Origin: Marivivens sp.
GTDB lineage: Bacteria; Pseudomonadota; Alphaproteobacteria; Rhodobacterales; Rhodobacteraceae
Reading direction: 5' to 3'
Assembly: GCA_017643845.1 (NCBI GenBank)
Contig: JAEPMR010000001.1
Coordinates: 62,001 to 126,000 of the forward strand
DNA: 64,000 bases
Position numbers and translations under genes: made by a program. Below, piece after piece: positions 8,853-16,977 of the stretch; the first letter of the stretch is position 1, and each line of letters opens with the position of its first letter. Under the pieces are notes generated by a model. The model made no database searches. It was not told the origin of the DNA and saw only the letters and a list, made by a program, of their open reading frames with translations.

Positions 8853-9827
8853 TCAGGCAATCGGTGACAACAGGCGGCCACGCTTCGCAGCGATGTCGAG
8901 CCACACGGCGAGGATAATGATCACCCAAGTCACGACGTACTGGACGTAGAACTCGAGGCCGACCAGCAGCAGTCCGTTCTGGATGAAGCCCAGGATCAGC
9001 ACGCCGATCACGGTTTTGAATACCGTTCCAGAGCCACCCAAGAGCGATGCACCACCGAGGATAACAGCGGCGAGCACTTCAAGCTCCATGCCCTGTCCCA
9101 CGGTGTTCTGACTGCCGAGCGAGCGGCTCGCCTGAATGAGACCAGCAGTCGCAACGCAAAACGCAGAGATCATGTAGGTCATGAACACGACGCGCGCACG
9201 CGGGATGCCGGAGAATGTCGCAGCGGTGCCGTTGCCGCCCACCGCGTATACCTTCCGGCCAAAGGGTGTCCGGGTCAGGATGATCGAAAGGATAATCGCC
9301 AGCACTACGAACATGACGATCGGCACCGGAATGCCCGCGACGGAGCCTTGGCCGAATACGCTGAACCAGGTGCCCTCTTTGTCAGCGATATCCATGTTCT
9401 TGCCGCCCGAATAAGTCAGGGTCAGGCCGTGGATGGCGGAGAGCATGCCCAAGGTCACAATCAATGAATTGAGCTTCAGATACCCTACCAAGAAGCCGAT
9501 AAAGGCACCGAGGCAGAGCGTCATCGCAAACATGGCCGGGATCGCCATCGTCGGGCCGATTTTGTCATGGAGGTCCAAAACGACGATGGTGGAGAATGAC
9601 ATCATCGACCCCACAGAGAGGTCGAGGTTGCCGCCGATCACGACGAAAGTGACGCCCAATGCCATCACACCGAGGATAGCGGACGACCGGATCACGCCAA
9701 AGACGTTATCAACAGCCAAAAATCGCTCGTTCGCGATCGCGAAACCGATCATGAACAGCACGAAAGCCACCAAAATCCCCTGTCGAGCCAATAGCCCGCC
9801 AATAGATTTCTTTGTCAGCTCAGCCAT
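8853..9827 (-). CDS. Sugar ABC transporter permease (first)
   Basis: 324-residue RbsC-like inner-membrane permease. Family marks are GGNLDLSVGSMMSF after the third helix, the loop FGRKVYAVGGNGTAATFSGI, and GGASLLGGSGTVFKTV near the last helices. A clear GGGAGGA lies before the ATG. It follows the SDR gene by 33 bases and pairs with the second permease 11 bases downstream. It is clearly paralogous to that gene and to the partial FrcC-like permease at the left edge. The sequence itself gives no substrate. Confidence 0.94.
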   Translation of the reverse strand: MAELTKKSIGGLLARQGILVAFVLFMIGFAIANERFLAVDNVFGVIRSSAILGVMALGVTFVVIGGNLDLSVGSMMSFSTIVVLDLHDKIGPTMAIPAMFAMTLCLGAFIGFLVGYLKLNSLIVTLGMLSAIHGLTLTYSGGKNMDIADKEGTWFSVFGQGSVAGIPVPIVMFVVLAIILSIILTRTPFGRKVYAVGGNGTAATFSGIPRARVVFMTYMISAFCVATAGLIQASRSLGSQNTVGQGMELEVLAAVILGGASLLGGSGTVFKTVIGVLILGFIQNGLLLVGLEFYVQYVVTWVIIILAVWLDIAAKRGRLLSPIA

Positions 9828-9860
9828 GAAATCTTCCCTCCTCCCGATTGGCCTGTCAGA

Positions 9861-10658
9861 TCAGACCAATGTCATTCCACCGTCGATCATCACGATCTGT
9901 CCGGTCATGTAGTCACTGTCTTTCGACGCAAGGAACGTCGTCGTTCCCGTTATATCGTCTGGGCGCGCCACGCGGCCTTTCAGGATTTCGGCGGAGAATT
10001 CCTCCATCGCCTGACCTGGGCGTTCGGACGCACCAATCGCCATCAGGTCCCGGTCAACCTCTTCCCACATTTCGGTCGCGACCACGCCGGGTGCGAATCC
10101 GGTGACGGTGATATTGTGCTTTGCCAGATCCCGCGCGCCGGATTGCGTTAAGGAGACCACGGCCCACTTCGAAGCGCAATAGGGCGCCACGTTATCAAAG
10201 CCCTGACGGCTGGCGATCGACGCGGTATTGATGATCTTCCCGCCTGTACCTTGGGCAATCATTTGCTTGGCGGCTTCCTGCATGCCGATCATGCAGCCCA
10301 GCCCGTTGATGCCCATTATGAAATTCCAGTTGTCCTCGGTCGCATCGAGGAAATTCATCGGCTTGTTCACACCGGCGTTGTTGAATTTAACATCCAGCTT
10401 TCCGAAGACCGAAACCGCATGCGCGATCATTTCGCGGACCTGCTCGCGGTTTGTCACATCGACTGCGGCGTGCGTAACCTTGACGCCCGCCTCGGCCGCG
10501 CGGTCTTCATTATCGGCGGCGACCTGTGCAACTTTATCTGCGTTAATATCAGCGAAGCAGACGTCTGCTCCTTCGGCGATCAGGGCCTCACCAATAGCGC
10601 GGCCAATTCCCTGGGCTGCACCCGTTACGATGCACGACCGTCCAGCGACCCGTCCCAT
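9861..10658 (-). CDS. SDR-family NAD(P)-dependent oxidoreductase (ABC operon copy)
   Basis: Classical short-chain dehydrogenase of about 265 residues: TGAAQGIG cofactor loop, NNAG, the catalytic Ser in NTASIASR and the YCASK Tyr-Lys pair, ending with MIDGGMTLV. I start it at the ATG at 10658, with GGAGG five bases before; the GTG at 10664 would lie inside that ribosome site. It lies between the binding-protein gene and the permeases, so it is expressed with the importer and probably oxidises an alcohol group of the imported compound. A close paralogue sits at 13715-14524 beyond the divergent regulator; the two share KQMIAQG and similar DNW segments. Diol or polyol dehydrogenases are the nearest functional class; exact substrate unknown. 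Confidence 0.92.
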   Translation of the reverse strand: MGRVAGRSCIVTGAAQGIGRAIGEALIAEGADVCFADINADKVAQVAADNEDRAAEAGVKVTHAAVDVTNREQVREMIAHAVSVFGKLDVKFNNAGVNKPMNFLDATEDNWNFIMGINGLGCMIGMQEAAKQMIAQGTGGKIINTASIASRQGFDNVAPYCASKWAVVSLTQSGARDLAKHNITVTGFAPGVVATEMWEEVDRDLMAIGASERPGQAMEEFSAEILKGRVARPDDITGTTTFLASKDSDYMTGQIVMIDGGMTLV

Positions 10659-10679
10659 CGCCACCTCCTCAAATGTCGG

Positions 10680-10719
10680 GAAAAAATCGGTTGCGGGGCG
10701 CCCGTAACAGGCACCCCGC
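10680..10719 (-). terminator. Intra-operon terminator/attenuator after binding-protein gene
   Basis: Read on the minus strand, a GC-rich stem (GCGGGGTGCC pairing with GGGCGCCCCGC, one wobble) is followed within a few bases by a run of six T. This is a good rho-independent terminator in the 76-base gap between the binding-protein and SDR genes. It would let more binding-protein mRNA than transporter mRNA accumulate. Confidence 0.75.
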
Positions 10720-10734
10720 TTACTCTGGGAGAGA

Positions 10735-11685
10735 TTAGAACACCGGCTTGGTGAACTCGTCCATGTTGTCCTGAGTGATCTTCGGCGTGTCGAAGTAGTT
10801 CAGGAACGGCAGCTCTTCACCATTGAGGAGGTCAATCGCGGTTTTCAGAGCAGCTTCAGCGTCGTCAACCGGCGACTGGTAGATGGAGCCCCAGTATTCG
10901 CCAGCGGCCATTGCTTCGTAGCCAACTGCGAAGTTGGTTGCGCCGACGAAGATGATGCCTTCGCGACCGGCAGCTTTCGCAGCGTTCAGAGCGCCAACGC
11001 CCATGTTGTCGTCACCAGCATAGACGCCGTCGATGTCGTCATACTTCACGAGGAAGGCTTCCATGACCTGCTGGGACTTTTCACGGTTCCAGTCGCCAGG
11101 CTGCTGGTCGATCTGCTCTACGTTCGGGCAGACTTCCGGCAGGCGATCGTTAAAGCCTTTCGCGCGCTCGATCGCAGTGGTGTAGCCCGGCTGGCCGGTG
11201 ATGTGCACAACTTTGGCTTCGTTCTCGATGCCCATTTCCTTGAACTTGTCACACATGATTTCTGCAGAGCGGATACCCTGAGTGATGTTGTCCGGGCCGG
11301 AGAAGGACGCAACGAAGTCAAAACCGGCTTCAGCGATGTTGGAGTTGGTCACAACAACCGGAATGTCGGCCTGGTGAGCCTTACGAACGGCAGGGATCAC
11401 GGCTTCACCGTTGGTCGGCCAGATGATGATGGCGTCGACTTCCTGTTGGATGAGGTCTTCCATCTGAGCGATCTGACGTGCAACGTCGCCGCCTGCATCG
11501 AGAACAACCACTTCAACGTCTGCGTTGGCTTCTGCCGCTGCGATGAAGGCTTTCTCATAGGTGGTCTGGTAGCTGTCGACGCCCACGTTGTTCTGGGTGA
11601 TGCCGATGGTGTAGGTTTCGGCTGCTGCTGCGGAGCCGATCATAGCCGTGGTGCAGACCAAGGCAGCTTTGGTAACGGATTTCAT
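10735..11685 (-). CDS. Sugar ABC transporter substrate-binding protein
   Basis: Periplasmic binding protein of 316 residues, type I (RbsB/PBP1-like) fold. The N-terminus MKSVTKAALVCTTAMIGSAAAAE is a signal peptide with an Ala-rich cleavage site. Mature features include IGITQNNVGVDSYQ, DAIIIWPTNGEAVIPA and GVYAGDDNMGVGALNAAK, typical of sugar and autoinducer-2-like binders. I start at the ATG at 11685, preceded by GGGAGGAA; the extra 78 residues of the track ORF are upstream leader sequence. It is first in the minus-strand operon and is followed by a strong terminator-like hairpin. Ligand unknown; the linked dehydrogenases suggest a polyol, diol or sugar derivative. Confidence 0.95.
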   Translation of the reverse strand: MKSVTKAALVCTTAMIGSAAAAETYTIGITQNNVGVDSYQTTYEKAFIAAAEANADVEVVVLDAGGDVARQIAQMEDLIQQEVDAIIIWPTNGEAVIPAVRKAHQADIPVVVTNSNIAEAGFDFVASFSGPDNITQGIRSAEIMCDKFKEMGIENEAKVVHITGQPGYTTAIERAKGFNDRLPEVCPNVEQIDQQPGDWNREKSQQVMEAFLVKYDDIDGVYAGDDNMGVGALNAAKAAGREGIIFVGATNFAVGYEAMAAGEYWGSIYQSPVDDAEAALKTAIDLLNGEELPFLNYFDTPKITQDNMDEFTKPVF

Positions 11686-11767
11686 TTGGGTTCCTCCCGT
11701 AAACTTCAGTTCTCGATTGCGCTCGCCCTCTTCTGCGATGCGGGAATCATGCCCGCTGCAATCTAGT

Positions 11768-11869
11768 AATATCCATCGCGGATTTAATTGCCTCAATTCT
11801 ACTCGATTTTGTTCAAATTGAATATTTTGACATTCATTTTGGATATCTGCCCCCTGTAGACTGGATATC
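11768..11869. promoter_or_regulatory. Candidate operators in the divergent control region
   Basis: The 210-base gap between the divergent binding-protein and HTH-SBP genes is AT-rich. TGGATATC occurs twice as a direct repeat (11840-11847 and 11862-11869), starts 22 bases apart, about two helical turns. An inverted near-copy (AATATCCA, 7 of 8) lies at 11768-11775. A separate palindrome, TTCAAATTGAA, lies at 11812-11822. These are plausible binding sites for the adjacent regulator. I could not identify a convincing -35/-10 pair. Confidence 0.4.
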
Positions 11870-11895
11870 AACTTGGACAATTTAGGAGCACTGAC

Positions 11896-13704
11896 ATGGA
11901 TCGTGCGATTCCATCTCAACCCAAATCATTCAAAGCGGACAAAATGAATACGCAGTCGGGGGCACATACTATCCAATCTGGATACAGTTCGGATGCATTC
12001 CGAACTGGTGCTGAGCTTGAGACTGTCGTTTCGTTTCTAGAACAGCTTTGTATGGAAGTGGACAGTTCGCTCGATCCAACGGCTCCAAACCCGTATCTGA
12101 ATATGAGCCTGCACCTGCTGCGGAGCCACTTTGACGGGCGGATCGTAACGGCGTCGTCGCTGGTAGCGAGTTCCGGCGTGCCCTATGCAACGGCAACGCG
12201 ACGGCTGGCGGAGCTTCAGGCGTCGGGATTGATCGAACAGCGCCCGCGCACGCGCTCGGGTAAAAGTTTCTCGCTCCATCCCAGCCAGCAGATGCTGACA
12301 CGCTGGAGCGAACTGGCGGATCGCCTGAACCGGCTCGGGACCGGATATTTCGGGAAGGGGGGCAGCTCCTCGGAAACGACAGACTACTATTTCGGTGGCT
12401 CGTACCAACCCGGACAGGGATTGATCAGCCCGCCGAAGGTCATGGCGTCACCGATCAAGCTTCAGGGTGGCTTGCGGATTTTGGTGCATGGCGATCCGAC
12501 CTTCATGGTGATGGACAATCTCAAGCGCCAGTTCGAGCAGCTGATCGGCACCAAGATCAATCAGCGCGCGTTTTCCATCGACCGTCTCCGCGAAGAGGCG
12601 CTGCGCAATGCCACACGCAGCACCAGCCGCTATGACATCATTGCAGTCGACCTCCCATGGCTCGGTGAATTCGTCTCGAAAGGGATTGTGAAGCCGCTTT
12701 CCGATGTCATGGACGTGGAACGGCTGGACCCAAGCGATTTTCACACCGCCGGATGGCGCGCGGCCCATTGGGGCGGGGTGCCTTACGGTGTGCCGAGCCA
12801 GACGACGCCGGAACTCATGTTCTACCGCCGAGACTGGTTTGCCGAAGCCGGTCTTGCGCCGCCCACGACGACGCAGGCTGTGCTGGACGCTGCCAAGGTA
12901 CTGCATGATCCGCGTCATGGCCGGTATGGGGTTGCATGGAACGCAGCGCGTGGAACGGCTCTGGGCCACACATTTATTATGACCTGCGCGGACTTTGGTC
13001 AGCCAATCGTCAACCTGCCCGAAATCGCTGGAGGCTTTGACGCCGACCATCTGGACCGTGACGACATTCGCCCCACGATTGATACCGAAGGCGGACGGGA
13101 AGCGGCAGAATACCTGCTCTCTCTCTTGGACTACTCGCCACCCGATATCCTGTCGATGTCGTGGTACGAGCGGGTCCGGCCCTATGCCGCTGGCAAGATC
13201 GCTATGGCCTATGGCTACACACTACTGGCCCCTTATTTCGAGCTGGACCCCAGCTCCCCCGCATATGACAATACAGGCTATCTGCCCCACCCGCACGGGC
13301 CGAACGGAGCCCCGATTGCACCAGTGGGCGGCTACATATTCTGTATTCCGAGCAACCTTGCGCAGGAGCGCGTGGCAGAAACGGTCGAGGCTTTGACCGC
13401 TTTCACCTCGCCCGAATCACAAAAACTCTACGTCCAGAATGGCAGCCGTACAGCGCCCCGCTATTCGGTCGGCGCCGATCCGGAAGTGCGCCGCCTGTCG
13501 CCCATTTTCGAAACCGTGGATCAGATGTCGTGGCGCGATGAGCTGCAATTCTGGCCGCGCCCGCCCGTGCCGCAAATCTCTGACATCATCCAGATCTGCG
13601 GCCACGAGATCCACGACATGCTTCGCGGGGTGCATAGCCCCCGTGAAGCGCTCGCCCGCGCACAAGCGCGTGCGGAACAAGCAATGATTAAGACGGTCAC
13701 TTAG
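11896..13704 (+). CDS. HTH-solute-binding-protein fusion, putative one-component regulator
   Basis: 602-residue protein with two parts. Residues ~80-130 (VTASSLVASSGVPYATATRRLAELQASGLI) look like a winged helix-turn-helix of MarR/ArsR/GntR type. Residues ~190-590 (from GGLRILVHGDPTFMV) resemble a family 1 extracellular solute-binding protein, with YGVPSQTTPELMFYRRDWF and VGGYIFCIPSNLA typical of sugar-binding lobes. There is no signal peptide or membrane segment, so the binding domain should be cytoplasmic and act as a ligand sensor attached to a DNA-binding head. TAGGAG precedes the ATG. It diverges from the ABC operon and starts the SDR/M24/E1/E2 operon, 10 bases before the SDR, so it probably controls both. 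LacI and GntR regulators use periplasmic-binding-like or other sensor domains, but a type-I SBP fused after a wHTH is uncommon. Confidence 0.8.
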   Translation: MDRAIPSQPKSFKADKMNTQSGAHTIQSGYSSDAFRTGAELETVVSFLEQLCMEVDSSLDPTAPNPYLNMSLHLLRSHFDGRIVTASSLVASSGVPYATATRRLAELQASGLIEQRPRTRSGKSFSLHPSQQMLTRWSELADRLNRLGTGYFGKGGSSSETTDYYFGGSYQPGQGLISPPKVMASPIKLQGGLRILVHGDPTFMVMDNLKRQFEQLIGTKINQRAFSIDRLREEALRNATRSTSRYDIIAVDLPWLGEFVSKGIVKPLSDVMDVERLDPSDFHTAGWRAAHWGGVPYGVPSQTTPELMFYRRDWFAEAGLAPPTTTQAVLDAAKVLHDPRHGRYGVAWNAARGTALGHTFIMTCADFGQPIVNLPEIAGGFDADHLDRDDIRPTIDTEGGREAAEYLLSLLDYSPPDILSMSWYERVRPYAAGKIAMAYGYTLLAPYFELDPSSPAYDNTGYLPHPHGPNGAPIAPVGGYIFCIPSNLAQERVAETVEALTAFTSPESQKLYVQNGSRTAPRYSVGADPEVRRLSPIFETVDQMSWRDELQFWPRPPVPQISDIIQICGHEIHDMLRGVHSPREALARAQARAEQAMIKTVT

Positions 13705-13714
13705 GGAGGATACC

Positions 13715-14524
13715 ATGGACCCCAATCGCCTCAACGGAAAGAACATCCTGATCACCGGCGCTGCCCGCGGTATGGGCGCAGCCAACGCTGAAGCATTCGC
13801 CGCACAAGGCGCGAATGTCTGCCTTGGTGATCTGGACCTCGACGAAGCCCAGAAAGTTGCTGACGGCATCAACGCCAAAGGCAATGGCAAGGCGATTGCG
13901 GTGAAGATGGATGTCACCAAGCGCGAAGACAACGCCGCAGCCGTCGCTGCTACCGTCGACGCTTTTGGCAGCATCAATGTGGGCCTATTTAACGCCGGTC
14001 TGAACAAGCCCCGGTTCTTCATGGATATCGATGAAGACAACTGGGACATGATCATGAACGTCAACACGAAGGCGATGTGGCTCGGCATGCAGGAAACTGC
14101 CAAGCAGATGATCGCCCAAGGTCCGATGGAAGATCACCCCTACAAGCTGATCAACGTCGGCTCTATCGCCAGCCGCAAGCCTCTGGTCGATGTAACGGTT
14201 TACTGTACGTCCAAGTACGGCTGTCTGGCGCTGACCGAGTGCGGTGCACTGGGCCTTGCCGAGCACAACATCACCGTCAACGGCTACGCGCCGGGCGTTG
14301 TTGTGACCCCGCTCTGGGAGCAGCTGGACAAAGACCTCGTCGAGATCGGCTTCAAAGAACGCGCAGGCCAAGCATATGACGACATCGTTGAGAACAACCT
14401 CGTCATCAAGCGCGTGTCCTACCCCAACGACATCGTGGGCACCGCGTCCTTCCTCGCATCTGACGACAGCGACTACATGACCGGCCAGATGATCTCGATC
14501 GACGGTGGCTGGGTCACGAAGTAA
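13715..14524 (+). CDS. SDR-family oxidoreductase (dehydrogenase operon copy)
   Basis: Short-chain dehydrogenase of 269 residues. It has the TGAARGMG cofactor loop, FNAG in place of the usual NNAG, the catalytic Ser in VGSIASRK and the YCTSK Tyr-Lys pair, ending SIDGGWVTK. GGGAGG precedes the ATG. It is a paralogue of the SDR in the divergent ABC operon, and both share an unusually similar middle (GMQETAKQMIAQG against GMQEAAKQMIAQG). Two SDRs on either side of one regulator suggest either two sequential oxidations or one enzyme for each stereoisomer of the imported compound. NAD preference cannot be settled by eye. A strong terminator-like hairpin follows. Confidence 0.9.
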   Translation: MDPNRLNGKNILITGAARGMGAANAEAFAAQGANVCLGDLDLDEAQKVADGINAKGNGKAIAVKMDVTKREDNAAAVAATVDAFGSINVGLFNAGLNKPRFFMDIDEDNWDMIMNVNTKAMWLGMQETAKQMIAQGPMEDHPYKLINVGSIASRKPLVDVTVYCTSKYGCLALTECGALGLAEHNITVNGYAPGVVVTPLWEQLDKDLVEIGFKERAGQAYDDIVENNLVIKRVSYPNDIVGTASFLASDDSDYMTGQMISIDGGWVTK

Positions 14525-14546
14525 CCCACCCGCCCTCGCCTCATCC

Positions 14547-14576
14547 GACGGGCCGGTAACGGCCCGTCACCCTTTT
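14547..14576 (+). terminator. Terminator-like hairpin after the SDR gene
   Basis: GACGGGCC pairs perfectly with GGCCCGTC around the loop GGTAAC, followed by ACCCTTTT. It lies in the 99-base gap before the M24-fold gene, which has its own good ribosome site (AGAAGGAG). It could partly terminate or protect the upstream transcript. Confidence 0.65.
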
Positions 14577-14623
14577 AGACTAACACACCCTCAACATGCG
14601 GCCCGCCGCAGAAGGAGAAACTC

Positions 14624-15922
14624 ATGTCACGCGCACTTATGCCGAACCTCCTGACACCTCAGGATCTCGAACCCAACTGGGAATGGCGGGACAAGCTGCC
14701 CGCTTGGGGTCATATGTCTGTCGATTTCGAACGCCGGATCGACCATGACCGCCTGCGTCGCTACCGTTTGGCGCGTACCCGTCAGGCGCTTCAGAACTCG
14801 AATGCCGGTACGCTTCTGTTGTTCGATGTGAACAACATCCGCTACGTCTCCGCCACCAAGATCGGTGAATGGGAGCGTGACAAGATGTGCCGTTTCTGCC
14901 TGCTGACCGGCGATGACAGCCCCTACGTTTGGGATTTCGGCTCCGCTGCGGCGCACCACAAGCTGCACTCCGACTGGCTTGAGCCCGATCACTGCCTTGC
15001 CGGTGTTGTGGGCATGCGCGGCACGATCCCGCCCGAATTCGGCCTGATGAAGAAATACGCCAAGCAGATTGCGGGCCTGATCCGCGACGCAGGCATGGGC
15101 AACATGCCGGTCGGTGTGGACTATGCCGAAACCGCGATGTTCCACGCCCTTCAGGAAGAAGGCCTAAACGTTGTCGACGGCCAGCAGATCATGCTCGCCG
15201 CCCGCGAGATCAAGAACTGGGACGAAATCCAGCTTCTGACGCAGGCTGCCTCGATGGTGGATGGCGTCTATCACATGATCTACGAAGAGCTGAAGCCGGG
15301 CGTGCGCGAGAACGACATCGTCGCCCTGTCCAACAAGATGCTCTACGAGATGGGCTCGGATGACGTGGAAGCGATCAACGCCATTTCCGGCGAGCGCTGC
15401 AACCCGCACCCGCACAACTTCTCGGATCGCATGATCCGTCCGGGTGATCAGGCGTTCTTCGACATTCTGCAATCGTATCAGGGCTATCGCACCTGTTACT
15501 ACCGGACCTTCAACGTCGGCCGTGCAACGCCCGCGCAGAACGATGCTTATGTGAAAGCGCGTGAATGGATCGACGCCTCGATCCAGATGATCAAGCCGGG
15601 TGTCACCACCGATAAGGTCGCCGCAGTCTGGCCGACCGCGCAAGAGCTTGGCTTCGCCAGCGAAGATCAGGCATTTGGCCTGCAATTCGGTCACGGGCTC
15701 GGTCTGGCGCTGCACGAGCGGCCGATCATCTCCCGCGCGGTCAGCATGGACCACCCGATGGAGATCCAGACCGGCATGGTGTTCGCGCTGGAAACCTACT
15801 GCCCCGCCGCCGACGGCTACTCTGCCGCACGGATCGAGGAAGAGGTTGTCGTGACGGAGACCGGCTGCGAGGTGATCAGCCTCTTCCCCGCCGAAGAACT
15901 GCCGATCGCAAACCGCTACTAA
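14624..15922 (+). CDS. M24-family (creatinase/aminopeptidase P fold) protein with altered metal site
   Basis: 432 residues with a creatinase-like N-terminal half and a C-terminal pita-bread domain. The usual metal ligands are Asp, Asp, His, Glu, Glu. Here I see D280 (FFDI), H357 (FGHGLG), E390 (FALE) and E405 (RIEEE), but the second Asp is replaced by C291 in GYRTCYYRTF. M24 proteins include peptidases, creatinase, ectoine hydrolase and the DMSP lyase DddP, so the reaction cannot be read from the family. Its place between an SDR and a 2-oxoacid-type dehydrogenase suggests a lyase or hydrolase on the pathway intermediate, not peptide turnover. AGAAGGAG precedes the ATG. No signal peptide. I compared it mentally with DddP; the overall motifs differ, so I do not call it dddP. 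Confidence 0.8.
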   Translation: MSRALMPNLLTPQDLEPNWEWRDKLPAWGHMSVDFERRIDHDRLRRYRLARTRQALQNSNAGTLLLFDVNNIRYVSATKIGEWERDKMCRFCLLTGDDSPYVWDFGSAAAHHKLHSDWLEPDHCLAGVVGMRGTIPPEFGLMKKYAKQIAGLIRDAGMGNMPVGVDYAETAMFHALQEEGLNVVDGQQIMLAAREIKNWDEIQLLTQAASMVDGVYHMIYEELKPGVRENDIVALSNKMLYEMGSDDVEAINAISGERCNPHPHNFSDRMIRPGDQAFFDILQSYQGYRTCYYRTFNVGRATPAQNDAYVKAREWIDASIQMIKPGVTTDKVAAVWPTAQELGFASEDQAFGLQFGHGLGLALHERPIISRAVSMDHPMEIQTGMVFALETYCPAADGYSAARIEEEVVVTETGCEVISLFPAEELPIANRY

Positions 15923-15930
15923 ACCCATCA

Positions 15931-15955
15931 GCCGGGCGCGCCAGTCGCGCCCGGC
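15931..15955 (+). terminator. Strong GC hairpin between M24 and E1 alpha genes
   Basis: GCCGGGCGCG and CGCGCCCGGC form a perfect ten-base-pair stem with a five-base loop, followed by GCTCTCTCTT, which is not a clean T-run. It is more likely an mRNA-stability or attenuation element than a full terminator, because the E1 alpha gene begins 25 bases later. Confidence 0.5.
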
Positions 15956-15979
15956 GCTCTCTCTTCCAAGGACAAAGCC

Positions 15980-16966
15980 ATGAGCCCCGCCAAGAAAGCC
16001 AAGACGAACACGGAAGACTATCTGCGGATGTACCGCCAGATGGTGCGCATCCGTTCCTTTGAGGACAACGCAAACCAGCTGTATCTCGCTGCCAAGATGC
16101 CTGGCCTGACGCATATGTATTCGGGCGAGGAAGCCGTTGCCGTGGGTATCTGCGAAGCGCTGACCGATAATGACCGGATCACCTCTACCCACCGGGGCCA
16201 CGGACATTGCGTCGCCAAAGGTGCAGAGTTCAAAGAGATGTTCTGCGAGCTTCTGGGCAAGGAAGAGGGCTATTGCCGCGGCAAGGGCGGCTCCATGCAT
16301 ATCGCGGACCAAAGCCACGGCAACCTCGGTGCCAATGCAATCGTTGGCGGCTCGATGGGCATTGCGACCGGCTCTGCTCTGCGGGCTAAGCTGCAGGGCT
16401 CTGACGATGTGACCGTATGTTTCTTTGGCGACGGCGCGACGGCTCAGGGCCTGATGTACGAAGTGATGAACATGGCCGCGTTGTGGAACCTGCCGGTGAT
16501 CTACGCTTGCGAAAACAACGGCTATTCCGAATACACCCGCACCGACGAAATCGCTGCCGGTTCAATCACCGCGCGCGCAGAGGCATTCGGCATCGAAGCG
16601 TTCCAGATCGACGGGCAGGACGTTCTCGCCGTCAACGATCTGGCGCAGAAGCTGGTTGCCCGCTGCCGCAAGGGCGAAGGCCCGTTTTTCATCGAATTGA
16701 TGACCTACCGCTATCACGGTCACCACGTGGGCGACATCAACCGCGAATACTACCGCTCGAAGGAAGAAGAGAAGGATTGGAAAGACAATCGCGATCCGAT
16801 CATCCGCTTCCGCAGCTATCTCGTCGAGCAGGGCATCGCCTCTGAAGAAGAAATCGAAGCGATGAACGCCGAGATCAAGGCCGATGCGGAAGCCGCCGTC
16901 GAATACGCGCTGAATGCCAAATACCCCGATGCGTCCGAAGTGGACATGCACGTGTTTGCGGACTGA
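15980..16966 (+). CDS. TPP-dependent dehydrogenase E1 component, alpha subunit
   Basis: 328 residues, the usual length of PdhA/AcoA/BkdA1-type E1 alpha chains. The TPP-binding motif is FFGDGATAQG...ACENNGYSEYT, and HRGHGHCVAKG and GKGGSMHI are family-conserved. With the beta subunit it decarboxylates or cleaves the substrate and transfers the acyl group to lipoyl. The cluster context (an SDR and an aldehyde dehydrogenase with E1/E2) resembles acetoin dehydrogenase loci, in which acetoin gives acetyl-CoA plus acetaldehyde, but sequence by eye does not separate that from pyruvate or branched 2-oxoacid substrates. AAGGACAAAGCC precedes the start. The beta gene follows after 11 bases. Confidence 0.93.
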   Translation: MSPAKKAKTNTEDYLRMYRQMVRIRSFEDNANQLYLAAKMPGLTHMYSGEEAVAVGICEALTDNDRITSTHRGHGHCVAKGAEFKEMFCELLGKEEGYCRGKGGSMHIADQSHGNLGANAIVGGSMGIATGSALRAKLQGSDDVTVCFFGDGATAQGLMYEVMNMAALWNLPVIYACENNGYSEYTRTDEIAAGSITARAEAFGIEAFQIDGQDVLAVNDLAQKLVARCRKGEGPFFIELMTYRYHGHHVGDINREYYRSKEEEKDWKDNRDPIIRFRSYLVEQGIASEEEIEAMNAEIKADAEAAVEYALNAKYPDASEVDMHVFAD

Positions 16967-16977
16967 GGAGAGAAAGA

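Noticed and set aside
14624-15922. Assignment as the DMSP lyase DddP
   Set aside because: It shares the M24 fold, but the residues around the metal site differ from DddP as I recall it, and there is no other DMSP gene nearby.
15164-16318. 384-codon open frame on the minus strand
   Set aside because: Antisense to the M24 and E1 alpha genes; His/Arg/Val-rich shadow composition.
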